This document shows, one piece after another, positions 46,280 to 56,817 of a stretch of 64,000 nt of DNA (position 1 is the first letter of the stretch; each line of letters starts with the position of its first letter). A program made the translations under genes and the position numbers. Below the pieces are notes generated by a model. That model was not told the origin of the DNA and ran no database searches. It worked only from the letters and a program-made list of their open reading frames with translations. Origin of the DNA: Schistosoma mansoni (taxonomy: Eukaryota > Platyhelminthes > Trematoda > Strigeidida > Schistosomatidae); the NCBI RefSeq assembly GCF_000237925.1, contig NC_031496.1, positions 27,769,510 through 27,833,509 of the forward strand. Reading direction: 5' to 3'.

Positions 46280-46420
46280 TCTAATAGTTGAGATCATGAG
46301 TCAATTGAAGCTAGACCACTATGAAAAACCTGGAAGCATTGGACGGTCGTTTCACCTTATTGTGGGACTCCTCAGCAATGCGCATCCACGATCCCGCCTC
46401 GCGAGATTCGAACCCATTTA
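46280..46420 (-). mobile_element. Hammerhead SINE, copy lacking the A-box end
   Basis: Minus strand: B box GGGTTCGAATCTCG (about 46417-46404), hammerhead 46381-46336 and tail ending ATCTCAACTATT. The tRNA-like 5' end is missing beyond the B box. Helix I pairs perfectly (GCAUUG with CAAUGC). Helix II has decayed (AGGU in place of GGAC), so activity is doubtful. Confidence 0.85.
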
Positions 46421-49289
46421 TCTAATAAAATTTGTTAGTCACTCTGTCATTCGAAGTGAAAGTCTTAAAGTTTAGGTATTAATCGTGATATTTTTGATAA
46501 GCATTCATAAATAAAATAAATTTTATTGTTTTAATTCCTTTGTCAATATTGTTAATAATCATTGTCACTAGAATGTATTAATAAATTGTTAAATATTAAT
46601 TAACATGGTGTTATTTAATTCTTAGTACTGATGGAGTAATGCTTAATGTCAAGTTTATTATGTGACTTAAATAGTTCAATACTAAAATGTTTACCAATGA
46701 ATTTTGATGATTCAAGTTTCAATCTCGTGAATTAATCCTGATTTCTTCAAAATGGTGATGGACCTTATTGCGATAGAAGTTAGCTAACATAAAATATGGG
46801 TATAAAGTTTCTTGCCAGTTGTCTGCTAATCTGCGGTATAATTTGCTTTTTTTCTAAAATAATTACACTCCACTGTAATCATAAAGACGATAGAAATCGA
46901 TGCTTCGTAATATTTCGAGGTAGTATGGTTCGAAATCATACATAGTGATGCAGCAACATTCCACTAATGTCCATTTACCCTTTCTTTTCTTGCCTATTTT
47001 CTCTTTCTCTATTCTATTACCATTACTCCCCTGGTGGTAGTGTAGTTGTATGTAGTCTGCTTAATAAATATGCGAACTGGGGTCATTCAAAATTTTAGAG
47101 AATTTCGGATATATCAATCTTAGACCGTTCAAAACATCTCTGGAAGTCCTTAGAAGTCTGGTTTTTCAGTTGTCACATCATTTCATATTTCATCGCGGCT
47201 GGATGAGCATTTTAAATTCTAGGAAAAGACGTCTCAGGAGCCACGTTCTGGTCTAATGTGGTCTTGTTATAAAATGTAAACTGAATTTACAACCCATCTG
47301 TTGCTATACTCTACAAAAATGTTTTATTAAGTTAAAATTATGAATCCAAGGTCCTTCTCGATTAAACGAAATAACATTCTTAAACACATAATGTTGGTCC
47401 AACTCCTTAGTTCTGACAGTGTTGCCTCATCGCTTCTGAATGCTAAATACAATTTGGTCACTTTTCAGTCACATTCAATTAGTGTATGATGTTATTTCCA
47501 AACTCTCATTTTATTCTATATTATTTATTATTACAAAAAGCATTATTAGTCTTTGTAAATTAATTTTGAAGTTTCATTTAGCAAACTTACATTCCGTGTA
47601 CAGTTTAGGTATTATTCTCTTTTGATTTTTGCTTGTCTAAATCATTTTAAACGTTAGAAGTCTCAAACATATTGAATATGTTCTGATATTTCTTTCCAAT
47701 GAAAAATGTATAACAATTTAATCCATGTGAAACGACTGGATGATGGTGACACTGTATCTAAAATTGACTTTACATAAAATGATGTAAACCATGGAATTTT
47801 GACACGGTAATTTTGTAATACCAATCATGTATCGCATAGGGGTTGACACTGTGGACTAGTCATAAGCCCATAAATTATATGACCTAATGTTAACATGATT
47901 AAATCCTGATAATTGCTTGTTCAGGCCAAGTACAAATTGGGATGTTCTGATTAGTCCTTTTTAAACTAGTCAGTAATAGTAGGTGAATCGAGAATGTTCT
48001 GAAAGCTTCTGCTTTGGATTTTATGTAGACCCTTATGTTCATTATTGCACCCATTGTTGCCCTGGTTATTTGGAGTATTTTATGTTTTCTTCTCATCCAT
48101 GTTCTGATTTGGGACGAGTCGAGTGAAGTGTAATGATAAATAAATATTAGACAAGCGAGAATGTGACGATTGATTTTCCCTAATTTTCATTTTAGTCTAT
48201 TTAGTGTCAGTAAGTAGAAATCTCCCTAAATGCTTTTACCTAAATATTTGGCAGGACAATTGTTCACTTGTGAACAACATGTAAAGAAATGTTATCAAAC
48301 ATTAAGTGATAAAAATTAGACTTTCTTTGATGTTATTTCCTATTTGAATACTTTATAAAATAATAGACATACTGAGTGTCATTTTAAAGGGTTGAACTTC
48401 ATGACGAAAACTAGAATGTAGTAAGCCTAAATTGTAATGGGTCAGTTTTTATGAAATACTCTTGACATCATGATGTACATATCATAACAATACAAATATT
48501 GTTTGGCCTATAATTTATCCTTTGAAACTAATTCATGAACACATTCAATGTTGAGTTTTGATCACCAGCTAACATAATCTAGAAGTATGCAGAACACTGA
48601 AGTGTTGTTGGATCCCAGTTTATAGTTGCTGAATAAGATGAAACAATTAACCAACTTTAAATTGTTCTCAATAGTTCTTCAAGTGATTCTTTATCATAAT
48701 GACAACTAACTTCAGTTTGTATTATTTTCACAAGCACTTAATATTTATAAATTTGCTGTAAGCTAGTCACATATTTTTTAAAACTGTTGGTTTTTCCAAC
48801 TTCTAACTATTCTGACAGCTACAGTATTATATATATTTATATATATACTTCAAACAAATCATATTTAGACTTATTAACTAGCTATTTTGTTATTCTCCTC
48901 TAAGTCTTAAATACAGTATTACTTTTACTTTCCTTTGTTTCTTTGGTTTGTTTGGTCGCTACTTTTTTATCGTCTTTTCACAGCTTTAAATAGCATTCCT
49001 CCTTCACTTCTTTCCTCTCATTGTGCCGTTGTGTAGTGTATGTAAAATGTGGTTACTTAGATCAAAACATATTTGTGCCATGTACCACCTGTCTATAATC
49101 TATCTGCCTGTCTAGTATCCCAGTACACCGTAAATAATCATCTTGTATGATATATGTTATCATAAACATTTCTATTTTGAATTCAATTTACGTGTATTAA
49201 TATACGGTTCAAGTACCAGACAAATTATAATCACTTTCGATTAGTAGTAATAATTTTTCTGAATTGAAGAGAATATAATAGCACTTAAT

Positions 49290-50466
49290 TTCATATAGAT
49301 ACCCATTCAGCTACTGAGAAATAGGTTCATCGCAAATAGAATGAAACGCACCTCCTAGATTACACTGCCAGCCACCGATGACATTCTGGAAACAGCTCTG
49401 ATGGATGTAAGTAATGGCGGTGTAAATCTGCTGCCTGGAGAACGACTTCTCGACCTCGAGTATGCGGATGATATTGTCTTACTGTGCGATAATGCCCAAG
49501 GCATGCAATCCGCAATTAATCAGTTGGCAATCAGTGTCCTCAAGTACGGTATGTGCTTTGCACCCTCCAAGTGCAAAGTACTCCTACAAGACTGGCAGGA
49601 TTCTAATCCTGTACTCACCCTAGATGGTGTGCAGATTGAAGTAGCTGAGAAGTTTGTGTATCTAGGTAGCTACATAAGTACTGGTGGTGGCATGAGTGAT
49701 GAGATTGATGCACGTATAATGAAAGCCAGAGCGGCTTATGCCAATCTGGGCCATCTTTGGCGCCTTCGTGATGTTAGTCTGGCTGTAAAAGGTCGGATCT
49801 GCAACGCGTCGGTGAGAGCAGTTTTGCTCTATGCTTATGAAACCTGGCCTTTCCGAGTTGAGGATGTTAGACGTCTCTCTGTGTTCGATCATCGTTGTCT
49901 CCGAAGGATTGCTGACATACAGTGGCAACACCATGTTAGTAATGCAGAGGTTCGGCATCGTGTGTCCGGGCGCAAAGACGCCAATCTAATTGGTGTTACC
50001 ATCTTGAAACACCGACTTCGGTGGCTTGGACATGTTTTACGAATGTCGTCCCAGAGACTTCCACGTCGTGCATTATTTGCCGACTCTGGGACTGGTTGGA
50101 AAAAGCGGAGAGGAGGTCAGTGTATGACATGGTGTCGTGGCATGAAAGAGAGCTGCAAAGGGCTAGCTTACGTTGGTCCTTCACGACTCCTTGGTTGGGG
50201 TCCGAGAGATGGTGCAACACAGTGGCTAGAGACGTTATCAGATATGGCTCAGAATAGAAGCCAGTGGCGATCCTGCTGCAACCTTCTTTTACTTTCTACA
50301 TAAAGAGTGGTTATAACTTTCTTAACTGAGAGAGTTCTTCTGGTTGTACATCTCAGTCCCTCTTATCTTTTCATCCTTTCCCTTCCTATTTTCATTGTTT
50401 TGTGTGGCGCATATGTATTTGGTGCCCTTTTGTACCAATATATATGTGTTTAAATAAATAAATAAA
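49290..50466 (+). mobile_element. Hammerhead remnant fused to a LINE reverse-transcriptase 3' half with A-rich tail
   Basis: 49290-49376 carries GAATGAAACGCACCTCCTAG and ACACTGCCAGCCACC, the 3' half of a hammerhead like that at 2219. It joins directly to LINE coding at DDILETALMDVSNGG (from 49377). The 300-codon frame 49401-50303 has the RT catalytic box LEYADDIVLLCDN, the thumb, and a C-terminal region HRLRWLGHVLRMSSQRLPRR with QWLETLSDMAQNRSQWR. The 3' UTR ends GTTTAAATAAATAAATAAAA at 50466. The frame is open throughout, so the insertion is fairly young; the element is 5'-truncated within the RT. It lies just before Sec15 exon 5. Confidence 0.85.
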
Positions 50467-50537
50467 ACTCTAAGAAACTTGTTTAACATCCGTTTATTTC
50501 TCATAATTCAATTTTATCCTCTATTTCTTATCCTTAG

Positions 50538-50872
50538 GTTGAAATGCGTAATTATGGTGAATTTTTCAGTGGAATTTGTGGATTTTTTGTAGTTGATGAT
50601 TTTATTCGTCATACATTATCTGGTTCATCAGTATTTTATCAAACATATTTAGATGAATTATGGGTACATACAGTGAATCGTTTAATAGATTTTGTACATA
50701 TTAATGCAAAATCATGTGATTCACCGAATGATTTAATTAAATTAAAAGATTATTTAATTATTTTTGAAAGAACTATGCAAAATTTAGGCTTCCCAATAAC
50801 TGGTTTAAATGAAACAATTGGTATTGTTCAACGATACTATCATAGACTATTAGCTAGTCAATGGAAGTCTAA
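50538..50872 (+). CDS. EXOC6: Sec15, exon 5
   Basis: Starts phase 0 after CCTTAG and ends phase 2 at donor GTAAGT. NYGEFFSGICGFFVVDDFIR, TYLDELWVHTVNRLIDFVHI and YYHRLLASQWKSK match YRRYFTQIVGFFVVEDHIL, AYTDELWNMALSKIIAVLR and YNETLLKKWAGVF of human EXOC6. This is the start of the C-terminal alpha-helical region that carries the Rab-binding surface. Confidence 0.95.
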
Positions 50873-50984
50873 GTAAGTGAAATTGATTTGAAAAATTTCT
50901 TTCTATGAAACATATAATGTTGATAGTCTATTATTTAAACGTCTAAATATAATGGATTTTTTATTGTTCTATTTCGCAATAAGC

Positions 50985-51690
50985 TACCATAGTTACGTCA
51001 GTCAGCTACAACGTAGGATCAGGCACATTTATGCATCGGTCCAAGTTGCCATACCTCATTAGCACAAAAAGATGAACACTGAAATCATAGAAGTAGTTAA
51101 TTTAGTGGTGGTAGTATATAAAAGATAGGTTGTATATGAGGATATAGTATAGGAAGGAAGAAAGTTATGAAGCAATTTTAATCTCAAGGTTTAAGGGAAG
51201 ATAAAGAGTGTACACACCTACGCCATTGTGATCGATTCTGAGCCATATCACCTAGAGTCTCCAACCATTGGTTACGATAGTCACGCGGAATCCAACCAAG
51301 TAGTCTGCATCTGTCAACATGGCTTAGACTAGAAGTTAGTGACTTCGAGTACTGATGCCATGTTTTGGTTTGGCCTCCCCTAACTCTCTTCCAACCATCG
51401 CCAGCATAGCGCGTCGTGGTAATCGGTGTTCAGGCATACGTAACGTGGCCTAACCATCCCAATCAATGAAGATTCATGACCTCATCAACTGATTTACCAT
51501 CATTCCCTAATACTCTGTGTCTAACTTCATTATTACTTACCCGGTGATCCCAGCAGATGCGAGCAATATTTCTAAGATATCTGTGGTCAAATACTAGTAA
51601 CTTGAGAGTATCTTCTACTCTTAATGGCCATGTTTCACAGCCGTAAAGTAGAACAGAGTGAACTGCTGCGCAGTATACTTGTAGTTACGA
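50985..51690 (-). mobile_element. LINE 3' half, (TGAC)n-tailed family, decayed
   Basis: Minus-strand translation in pieces gives HSVLLYGCETWPLRVEDT, LVFDHRYLRNIARICWDHRV, DGWKRVRGGQTKTWHQ and RNQWLETLGDMAQNRSQWRR: the C-terminal region of a LINE related to the one at 49377-50466 but of another subfamily. The 3' end carries GCACAAATGTGC-like sequence and a CAGTCAG tail at 50997-51010. Several frame breaks. Confidence 0.85.
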
Positions 51691-52223
51691 GTTATAAACG
51701 ATTAGAATATCCTTCGAACATAAATCAGAATCTATACGAACTAGATAAGTCGGATGACCAATACACTATAACACTTCAATGTTAATAATGTATACACAAA
51801 TAAGAGAGAGTGGGAAGATGAAAATTTCGGAAGAGCTTTTATATTCCCAACAAAAGTTAAAATTATAATTAATAATCAAATCTGTAGACGTAGCAACAAA
51901 TATTACATTGAGATGTGTAGTAAACTAAAAGCAAATTAACCAATCAGATACCATCAGAGATCAATGAGTAAATATGAATACAAAAAAATTAACTGCGATT
52001 TTCCTTACATGTCATACCTACTATTTTTAGCAGAAAGAAAGAAAAACTAAGTGTTCTTAAGTCTTCTTAATAATTATGCTTTTTTCACTTTTCATTTGAA
52101 GAATATGAATAATGCGTAAAGTTGTGTGGAATTATGTGCTTGAAACCTGTAATAGCTAATAGAAATGAAACGTTTATCTGCAATTTTTGGGGAAAGAAAC
52201 AAACACATGTACTCGAAATTTAT

Positions 52224-52509
52224 GTTGACTATAATTTATGGGCGACCTTTGAGCGACGCTAAAGTGACCTTCAGAATATCCACCTACTAACTAGGACTAA
52301 ATGAGGGTTATAAACCAACGTGAGAAATTTGAATTAAGATTTACAGTTGACAGCTAGGGTCCGGAATTAGGTTTAGAGTTTTCATCACGAGCTGACATCA
52401 GTTAAAATATCAAAACTCTGTTTAACCAAACGGATAAATGAATTTCTAACCGAAATCCAAGACCTGTCATCGTGTATCTGATTTGTTCGTCCATAAATCA
52501 TAGTCTCAC
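52224..52509 (+). mobile_element. MITE, complete copy
   Basis: Same family as 7592-7875; 286 bases. Termini GACTATAATTTATGGGCG (from 52227) and CGTCCATAAATCATAGTCTC (52488-52507) are inverted repeats of each other. Internally about 80% similar to the other copy by eye, with no coding capacity. Confidence 0.78.
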
Positions 52510-52639
52510 GTAATTTATATTTAATATCCTTAGTTTTTTTTTTAAATTTCATTTAGAACATAAATAATTGAACAAGATTATATCAGGGTTATTTCGTAAC
52601 AGTTTTAGTGATTTGAAATGCTTAGAAATTAATATACTT

Positions 52640-53300
52640 CTCGAATTCCATTAAAGAATATGAAATCGATACACAATATACAACAGTTTGACTCTACAAC
52701 AACTTTGATTATCTAAAGATGTAGGAGTCCAGCACTTAATCAGTTGATCATAGAGATTTTCAAACTGATCATTGATCGACAATATAGATATTTGTATCAT
52801 TGAGATGGAAATATTAAAACCCAAGAGAAAGTGCCTGCTTTTCACGAACAGATAATACAATTAAGCAAAAATTAGCGACATATTTGTCAGGATTGACTAG
52901 AAACGAATCACTGACATTATTATCATTATTATTACTGTAGGATTTCTCAGGTTTTTTTCCGATCGCTTTTTTCTTTTTCGACATGATAGTGCTGCAAAAA
53001 CTGATGAATTTAATATGGCAAATATTATACCCTAAGCGACGTCAAATATCATGTGACAAAGTCTCCAGTCAGACCACTGACACACATGACCTTGTCACTG
53101 TGCTAAACTAATGACGCGTTGATCAACACGAGCACCCTTGAGTCAACTCTGATTTCTTATTGGTCCTCTGTGTAATAACTTCTCGCCTAACCCAACCGGT
53201 TCAGTTCAAAACACAAATATCAGCCTCCACTATATGGATCGTATATTTCAGACATAAGTGGTTTATATACAAGTATATCAGATCTCATCACACCATAAAA
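52640..53300 (-). mobile_element. Penelope-like element 5' part (leader and ORF N-terminus)
   Basis: A minus-strand ATG near 52985 opens MSKKKKAIGKKPEKS. The frame runs through NPDKYVANFCLIVLSVREKQ and, later in the arm, DQFENLYDQLIKC, the conserved N-terminal region preceding Penelope reverse transcriptases. 52990-53300 is probably the leader or terminal-repeat region. No RT or nuclease follows. A broken fragment. Confidence 0.75.
52733..52986. repeat. Left arm of a 254-base inverted repeat (pairs with 54443-54696)
   Basis: Reverse complement of 54443-54696 with one mismatch. On the minus strand it encodes the N-terminus of a Penelope-like ORF. Confidence 0.93.
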
Positions 53301-53474
53301 TGAAAAATAATAATTATACCAGATCAAGTCAAAGGTGACTGTGAGTGCGAGAGACTGTTACTAATAGATTGGAAATAATTTAAGAAAAATCGTATAATAT
53401 TAACCAATAGGTCAAATGAAAGCTTATGGTAAAAGAAATATAAATATATATAATCTAGTTACTTAATAGTTAAT

Positions 53475-53478
53475 AAGA

Positions 53479-53510
<32 letters not shown>
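53475..53510. repeat. (TA)n microsatellite
   Basis: Uninterrupted AT units at the 3' edge of a LINE relic. Confidence 0.95.
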
Positions 53511-53513
<3 letters not shown>

Positions 53514-54004
53514 TCACAACGTAGAACTTCGTACGTACGTACATCAGTTCGAGTTGCCATACCACATCAGCACAGAGATTCAGTTGTCGATTCAAATCCC
53601 ATATTGGTAGAAGTAGTAAGAGTATAAGCATTATGTGAAAGATTAGAGTTTGAAGGAGTATAATACAGTGAGATAAATTTGAAAAGAGAAAAAGGATAGA
53701 GACATGAAGAATTCAGAAGATTAGAATTTGGTAGAACACAAAGAGTGGATGCATCTTCGCCATTGCAAACGATTTTGAGCCATGTCATTCAAGGTCTCTA
53801 ACCATCAGTTGTTATCATCTCACGGATCCCAACCAGGTAGTCTACATCTACCAACATGGCTCAGTCCACTTGTCATTGACTTCGTGGATTTGTGCCACGT
53901 TTTGGTCTGGCCACCCCTAGCTTTCTTCCAACCTACTCCTACACCATGAAACATTGCACGTCGGGGCAGTCGGTAGTTGGGCATACGTAACACGTGTCCC
54001 AGCC

Positions 54005-54005
<1 letters not shown>
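53511..54005 (-). mobile_element. LINE 3' half, (TGAC)n-tailed family, second relic in this intron
   Basis: Reads antisense to the same coding end as 50985-51690: GAGCCATGTCATTCAAGGTC, GTCTACATCTACCAACATGG and GGGCATACGTAACACGTGTC correspond block by block. The two flanks are (TA)n tracts. Confidence 0.82.

Positions 54006-54040
<35 letters not shown>
54004..54040. repeat. (TA)n microsatellite
   Basis: Uninterrupted TA units directly after the LINE relic. Confidence 0.95.
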
Positions 54041-54319
54041 CAGTCTATAAATAGTTCATAGAAGTTACCGATAATTTAATCTTCGGAGACAACAGCAAAC
54101 TGTAGACATTTCTGTTAATGTAAATAATGCTTGGGTGTGTAGTTCAATTAAGTTGATCAGTTTTCCTTGACAATTATCTATTTATGATTTAGTCAGTCTA
54201 ATTAGATTTGGGATAGTTGATTGAGATTTACTTAGAAGTAAATCCATGTCTAATTGGTTTAGAGGATTTGTGGCTTGAAAAACGAAATTTATTAAAATCC
54301 AGTTTGACTCGTTCCTATT

Positions 54320-54760
54320 CAGTTTGTTTCTGTAGCCCGCTTAGGTACGCGCCCAACTGTCGTTACTTGCAGATCACGATTTCTCCTTCTTATGTATGTG
54401 TAACCACACATACACTTTCGTAAATCGATTTTTGCTGCACTGTCATGTCGAAAAAGAAAAAAGCGATCGGAAAAAAACCTGAGAAATCCTACAGTAATAA
54501 TAATGATGATAATGTCAGTGATTCGTTTCTAGTCAATCCTGACAAATATGTCGCTAATTTTTGCTTAATTGTATTATCTGTTCGTGAAAAGCAGGCACTT
54601 TCTCTTGGGTTTTAATATTTCCATCTCAATGATACAAATATCTATATTGTCGATCAATGATCAGTTTGAAAATCTCTATGATCAACTGATTAAGTGTGAA
54701 TTCAACGGTTGGATCGCATTACGACGAATTTCACCAAGGAAAATATAACAGTATTTACAA
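54320..54760 (+). mobile_element. Penelope-like element 5' part, opposite orientation
   Basis: The ATG at 54445 opens the same MSKKKKAIGKKPEKS frame as the minus-strand copy. Leader sequence before 54430 is only loosely similar between the two copies. After 54696 the copies diverge completely. A broken fragment. Confidence 0.75.
54443..54696. repeat. Right arm of the 254-base inverted repeat
   Basis: One mismatch against the reverse complement of 52733-52986; the arms are separated by 1.46 kb. Confidence 0.93.
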
Positions 54761-55839
54761 AGCGTTGTAATATTTAGGAAAATACCAATACGTGAATGCT
54801 GAAAATGAAATAATAGTAAACTTATTTTTAAAAAATACGAAATGCACTGGTGTTTCGTTTCAATGTATTATAATTGCAGAAACTATAGTGTTAGAATCAA
54901 GGTTAGGATACTAGATTTTATGTGTTAGCCTTAGAGTTTCTATAGTCCTCTTAGAAATAGTCTTATATATTTTCAGTAAATTTCATTTTCTATTAGAAAT
55001 TATTCATTTACTTTTGTTGCTTTCTGCTTAGCTAAAACGGGTTAAAATGTTAAAGTCGTTCAGTAATATTTATAGATTCACCGTAATGATACTCAACATG
55101 ATATCTGTTTAATAAGTTAGTGGCTATCCGAACTCAGTAACCCGGGGAATAACGCGTTGTCGTTTGAAGTCAAAGATTCTGAGTTCTAGTCTCAGTCTGA
55201 AGATCGGCATTAAGATACAGGTGTATTCAGATTACGAGTCTCAAAAAGAACGGAATGTTCTGATCGTACATTCTATAAGACTTCAAAAATAATTTTACAG
55301 CAACTTAATTTCTGAAATATCTTTTTTGAATCTCTATGGCTCTCTATGGACCATTGTATCAAGATTTCTTATTTCTACTTTATTTTGATGGGGTTTCGTT
55401 CTGTCAGTTGATGGGGCCGAATTCCGCTAAAATCACTCGCCTAAGCTGTAAATTTTCACCATATCACTTCCGTTTTGTTTTCGATAACTTTTCAGGAGTA
55501 ATTTGCTGTTTTTATTCATGATTATTGAATGCCATTTTTAACCCAAAATAAACATATATGGCATAATATTCTACTTCAGGTAAACTGTCAAGACAAATAC
55601 TTAGTGTATCATGTATTTTCTCTTTACACTGTCAAAAATCAAAGTCGTTTTCAAATATCTTATGTCTTCTAACGGGTGCAATTTCTGAATGATTTAATCA
55701 CATATCTACTTGTCAAAATCATCTCATATGAAACAGAAATTAAGTTATGTAGATAAATTTTGACATTATGAAATTTTCAACCTTCGCCATCATTGTGTGT
55801 TAAGATTGTTAGCATCAATATCTCATTATCAATGTTCAG

Positions 55840-56190
55840 ATTTAGTCACTCAGTAATAGGCGACATAGAATATGGTAGAGCTCTATATTGGTCTAACGTC
55901 TCCGACTGTGAAATACACAAATTATGTAGACTTTACTTAAAAAGTCGGTGTCTACCGACATGCCTCAGACTACATGGGTCGAGCTATATCATGATCTTGT
56001 ATAGGTCTGCATTGAGCATCGAGGCAGACAGTAGCTAGTCATTCAGCTTTTCTATCCTAATATGAGACTTTAGAGCTGTGCCCACTCACAATCCCACTGA
56101 GGATCGAACCTAGGGCATTTAGTTCTGGCGGTGGACATTTACTCATTAGAATTAGCCGGTGTCCAGTGGTATAATCCCAACTTCAATCAT
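55840..56190 (-). mobile_element. tRNA-derived repeat, probable SINE
   Basis: On the minus strand, GGTTCGATCCTCAGTGGG (about 56113-56096) is a good pol III B box, and a weak A-box-like stretch precedes it. The body below it (CATGTAGTCTGAGGCATGTC, CAGTCGGAGACGTTAGACC) has no second copy in the window. No hammerhead seen. It lies just upstream of Sec15 exon 6. Confidence 0.5.
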
Positions 56191-56345
56191 TTCGAGTTAT
56201 GGTGCGATGACCGTCCGGCCTCTTTGAAGATAAATGTTTCAGTAAGTCTGAACATTTTTTTTCAAAATGACCTTATCATTGTATTTGTTCTAAATAACAT
56301 TTCTTCTTCAAATAAAATTTTTTATACTGACACATTTTCATCTAG

Positions 56346-56817
56346 ATTTGAAACAATAATTGCTGAAGATAATTATGAAACAATTAAAATATCAAATCCG
56401 GAACAGTTAACTAAATTCCTTGAAATGTATCCACCAGGAGATACAGTCGAATTTTCTGAACTTCCATTTCCTAAACAGTTGTGCTTTTCATGGATAGTGC
56501 CTAAAATTTATCGAACTGTTCGTGAATACATCAATTTGTGTTATCGGTTCTGTGAAAATATGGATTTAGCTTATACAGAACTAGAGGATACAATTAATCG
56601 TGCTACAAATTTCCTATTCAGTCAATGTTTAAATACAGTTTTAACTTCGGGCGTTCGTTCATCTTTACGTCAATTACCTCGGCTTATGCAATTTTGTATA
56701 AATTTGGATGAGTTAGAAACAGTTTGTGGGCATTTAGATAACTATCTTCAATACACCTTGCTGGATGAGGCTTCAAGTATAACCAGTGGTCGTTTAAAAG
56801 ATTTCGGATTGATTAGG
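56346..56817 (+). CDS. EXOC6: Sec15, exon 6
   Basis: Begins phase 1 after CATCTAG; the join with exon 5 reads SQWKSKFETIIAEDNYETI, matching human KKWAGVFRDIFEEDNYSPI. Further matches: FPKQLCFSWIVPKIYRTVRE (human FPKKFPMSQSVPHIYIQVKE) and NRATNFLFSQCLNTVL (human RKSTNLLLTRTLSSCL). Ends phase 0 at donor GTAAGT. The largest exon, in the middle of the C-terminal domain. Confidence 0.95.

Larger units (their letters stand above)
35633..50537. other. Sec15 intron 4 (about 14.9 kb), repeat-rich
   Basis: The largest intron seen. It holds Penelope-like pieces, hammerhead SINEs, LINE 3' ends, the assembly gap and a LINE chimera, all listed separately. The stretches 40723-41627, 42776-43929, 44263-45700 and 46426-49289 are AT-rich sequence in which nothing was recognised, apart from a possible repeat near 44720-45085. 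The upstream (35633) and downstream (50538) phases agree, so a missing exon in the gap is not required. Confidence 0.7.
50873..56345. other. Sec15 intron 5 (about 5.5 kb), repeat-rich
   Basis: Contains a LINE relic, a MITE, two inverted Penelope-like 5' pieces, a second LINE relic, microsatellites and probable tRNA-derived repeats near 55140-55215 and 55840-56190. 54760-55140 and 55250-55800 show nothing recognisable. Confidence 0.6.

Noticed and set aside
49662-50220. Antisense ORFs at 49662-49958 and 49996-50220
   Set aside because: Shadows of the LINE reverse-transcriptase frame on the other strand.
55140-55215. tRNA gene candidates near 2168, 30610, 55190, 56100 and 57850
   Set aside because: Only B-box-like segments are present, without a foldable acceptor stem and complete cloverleaf; they fit tRNA-derived SINE heads or relics.
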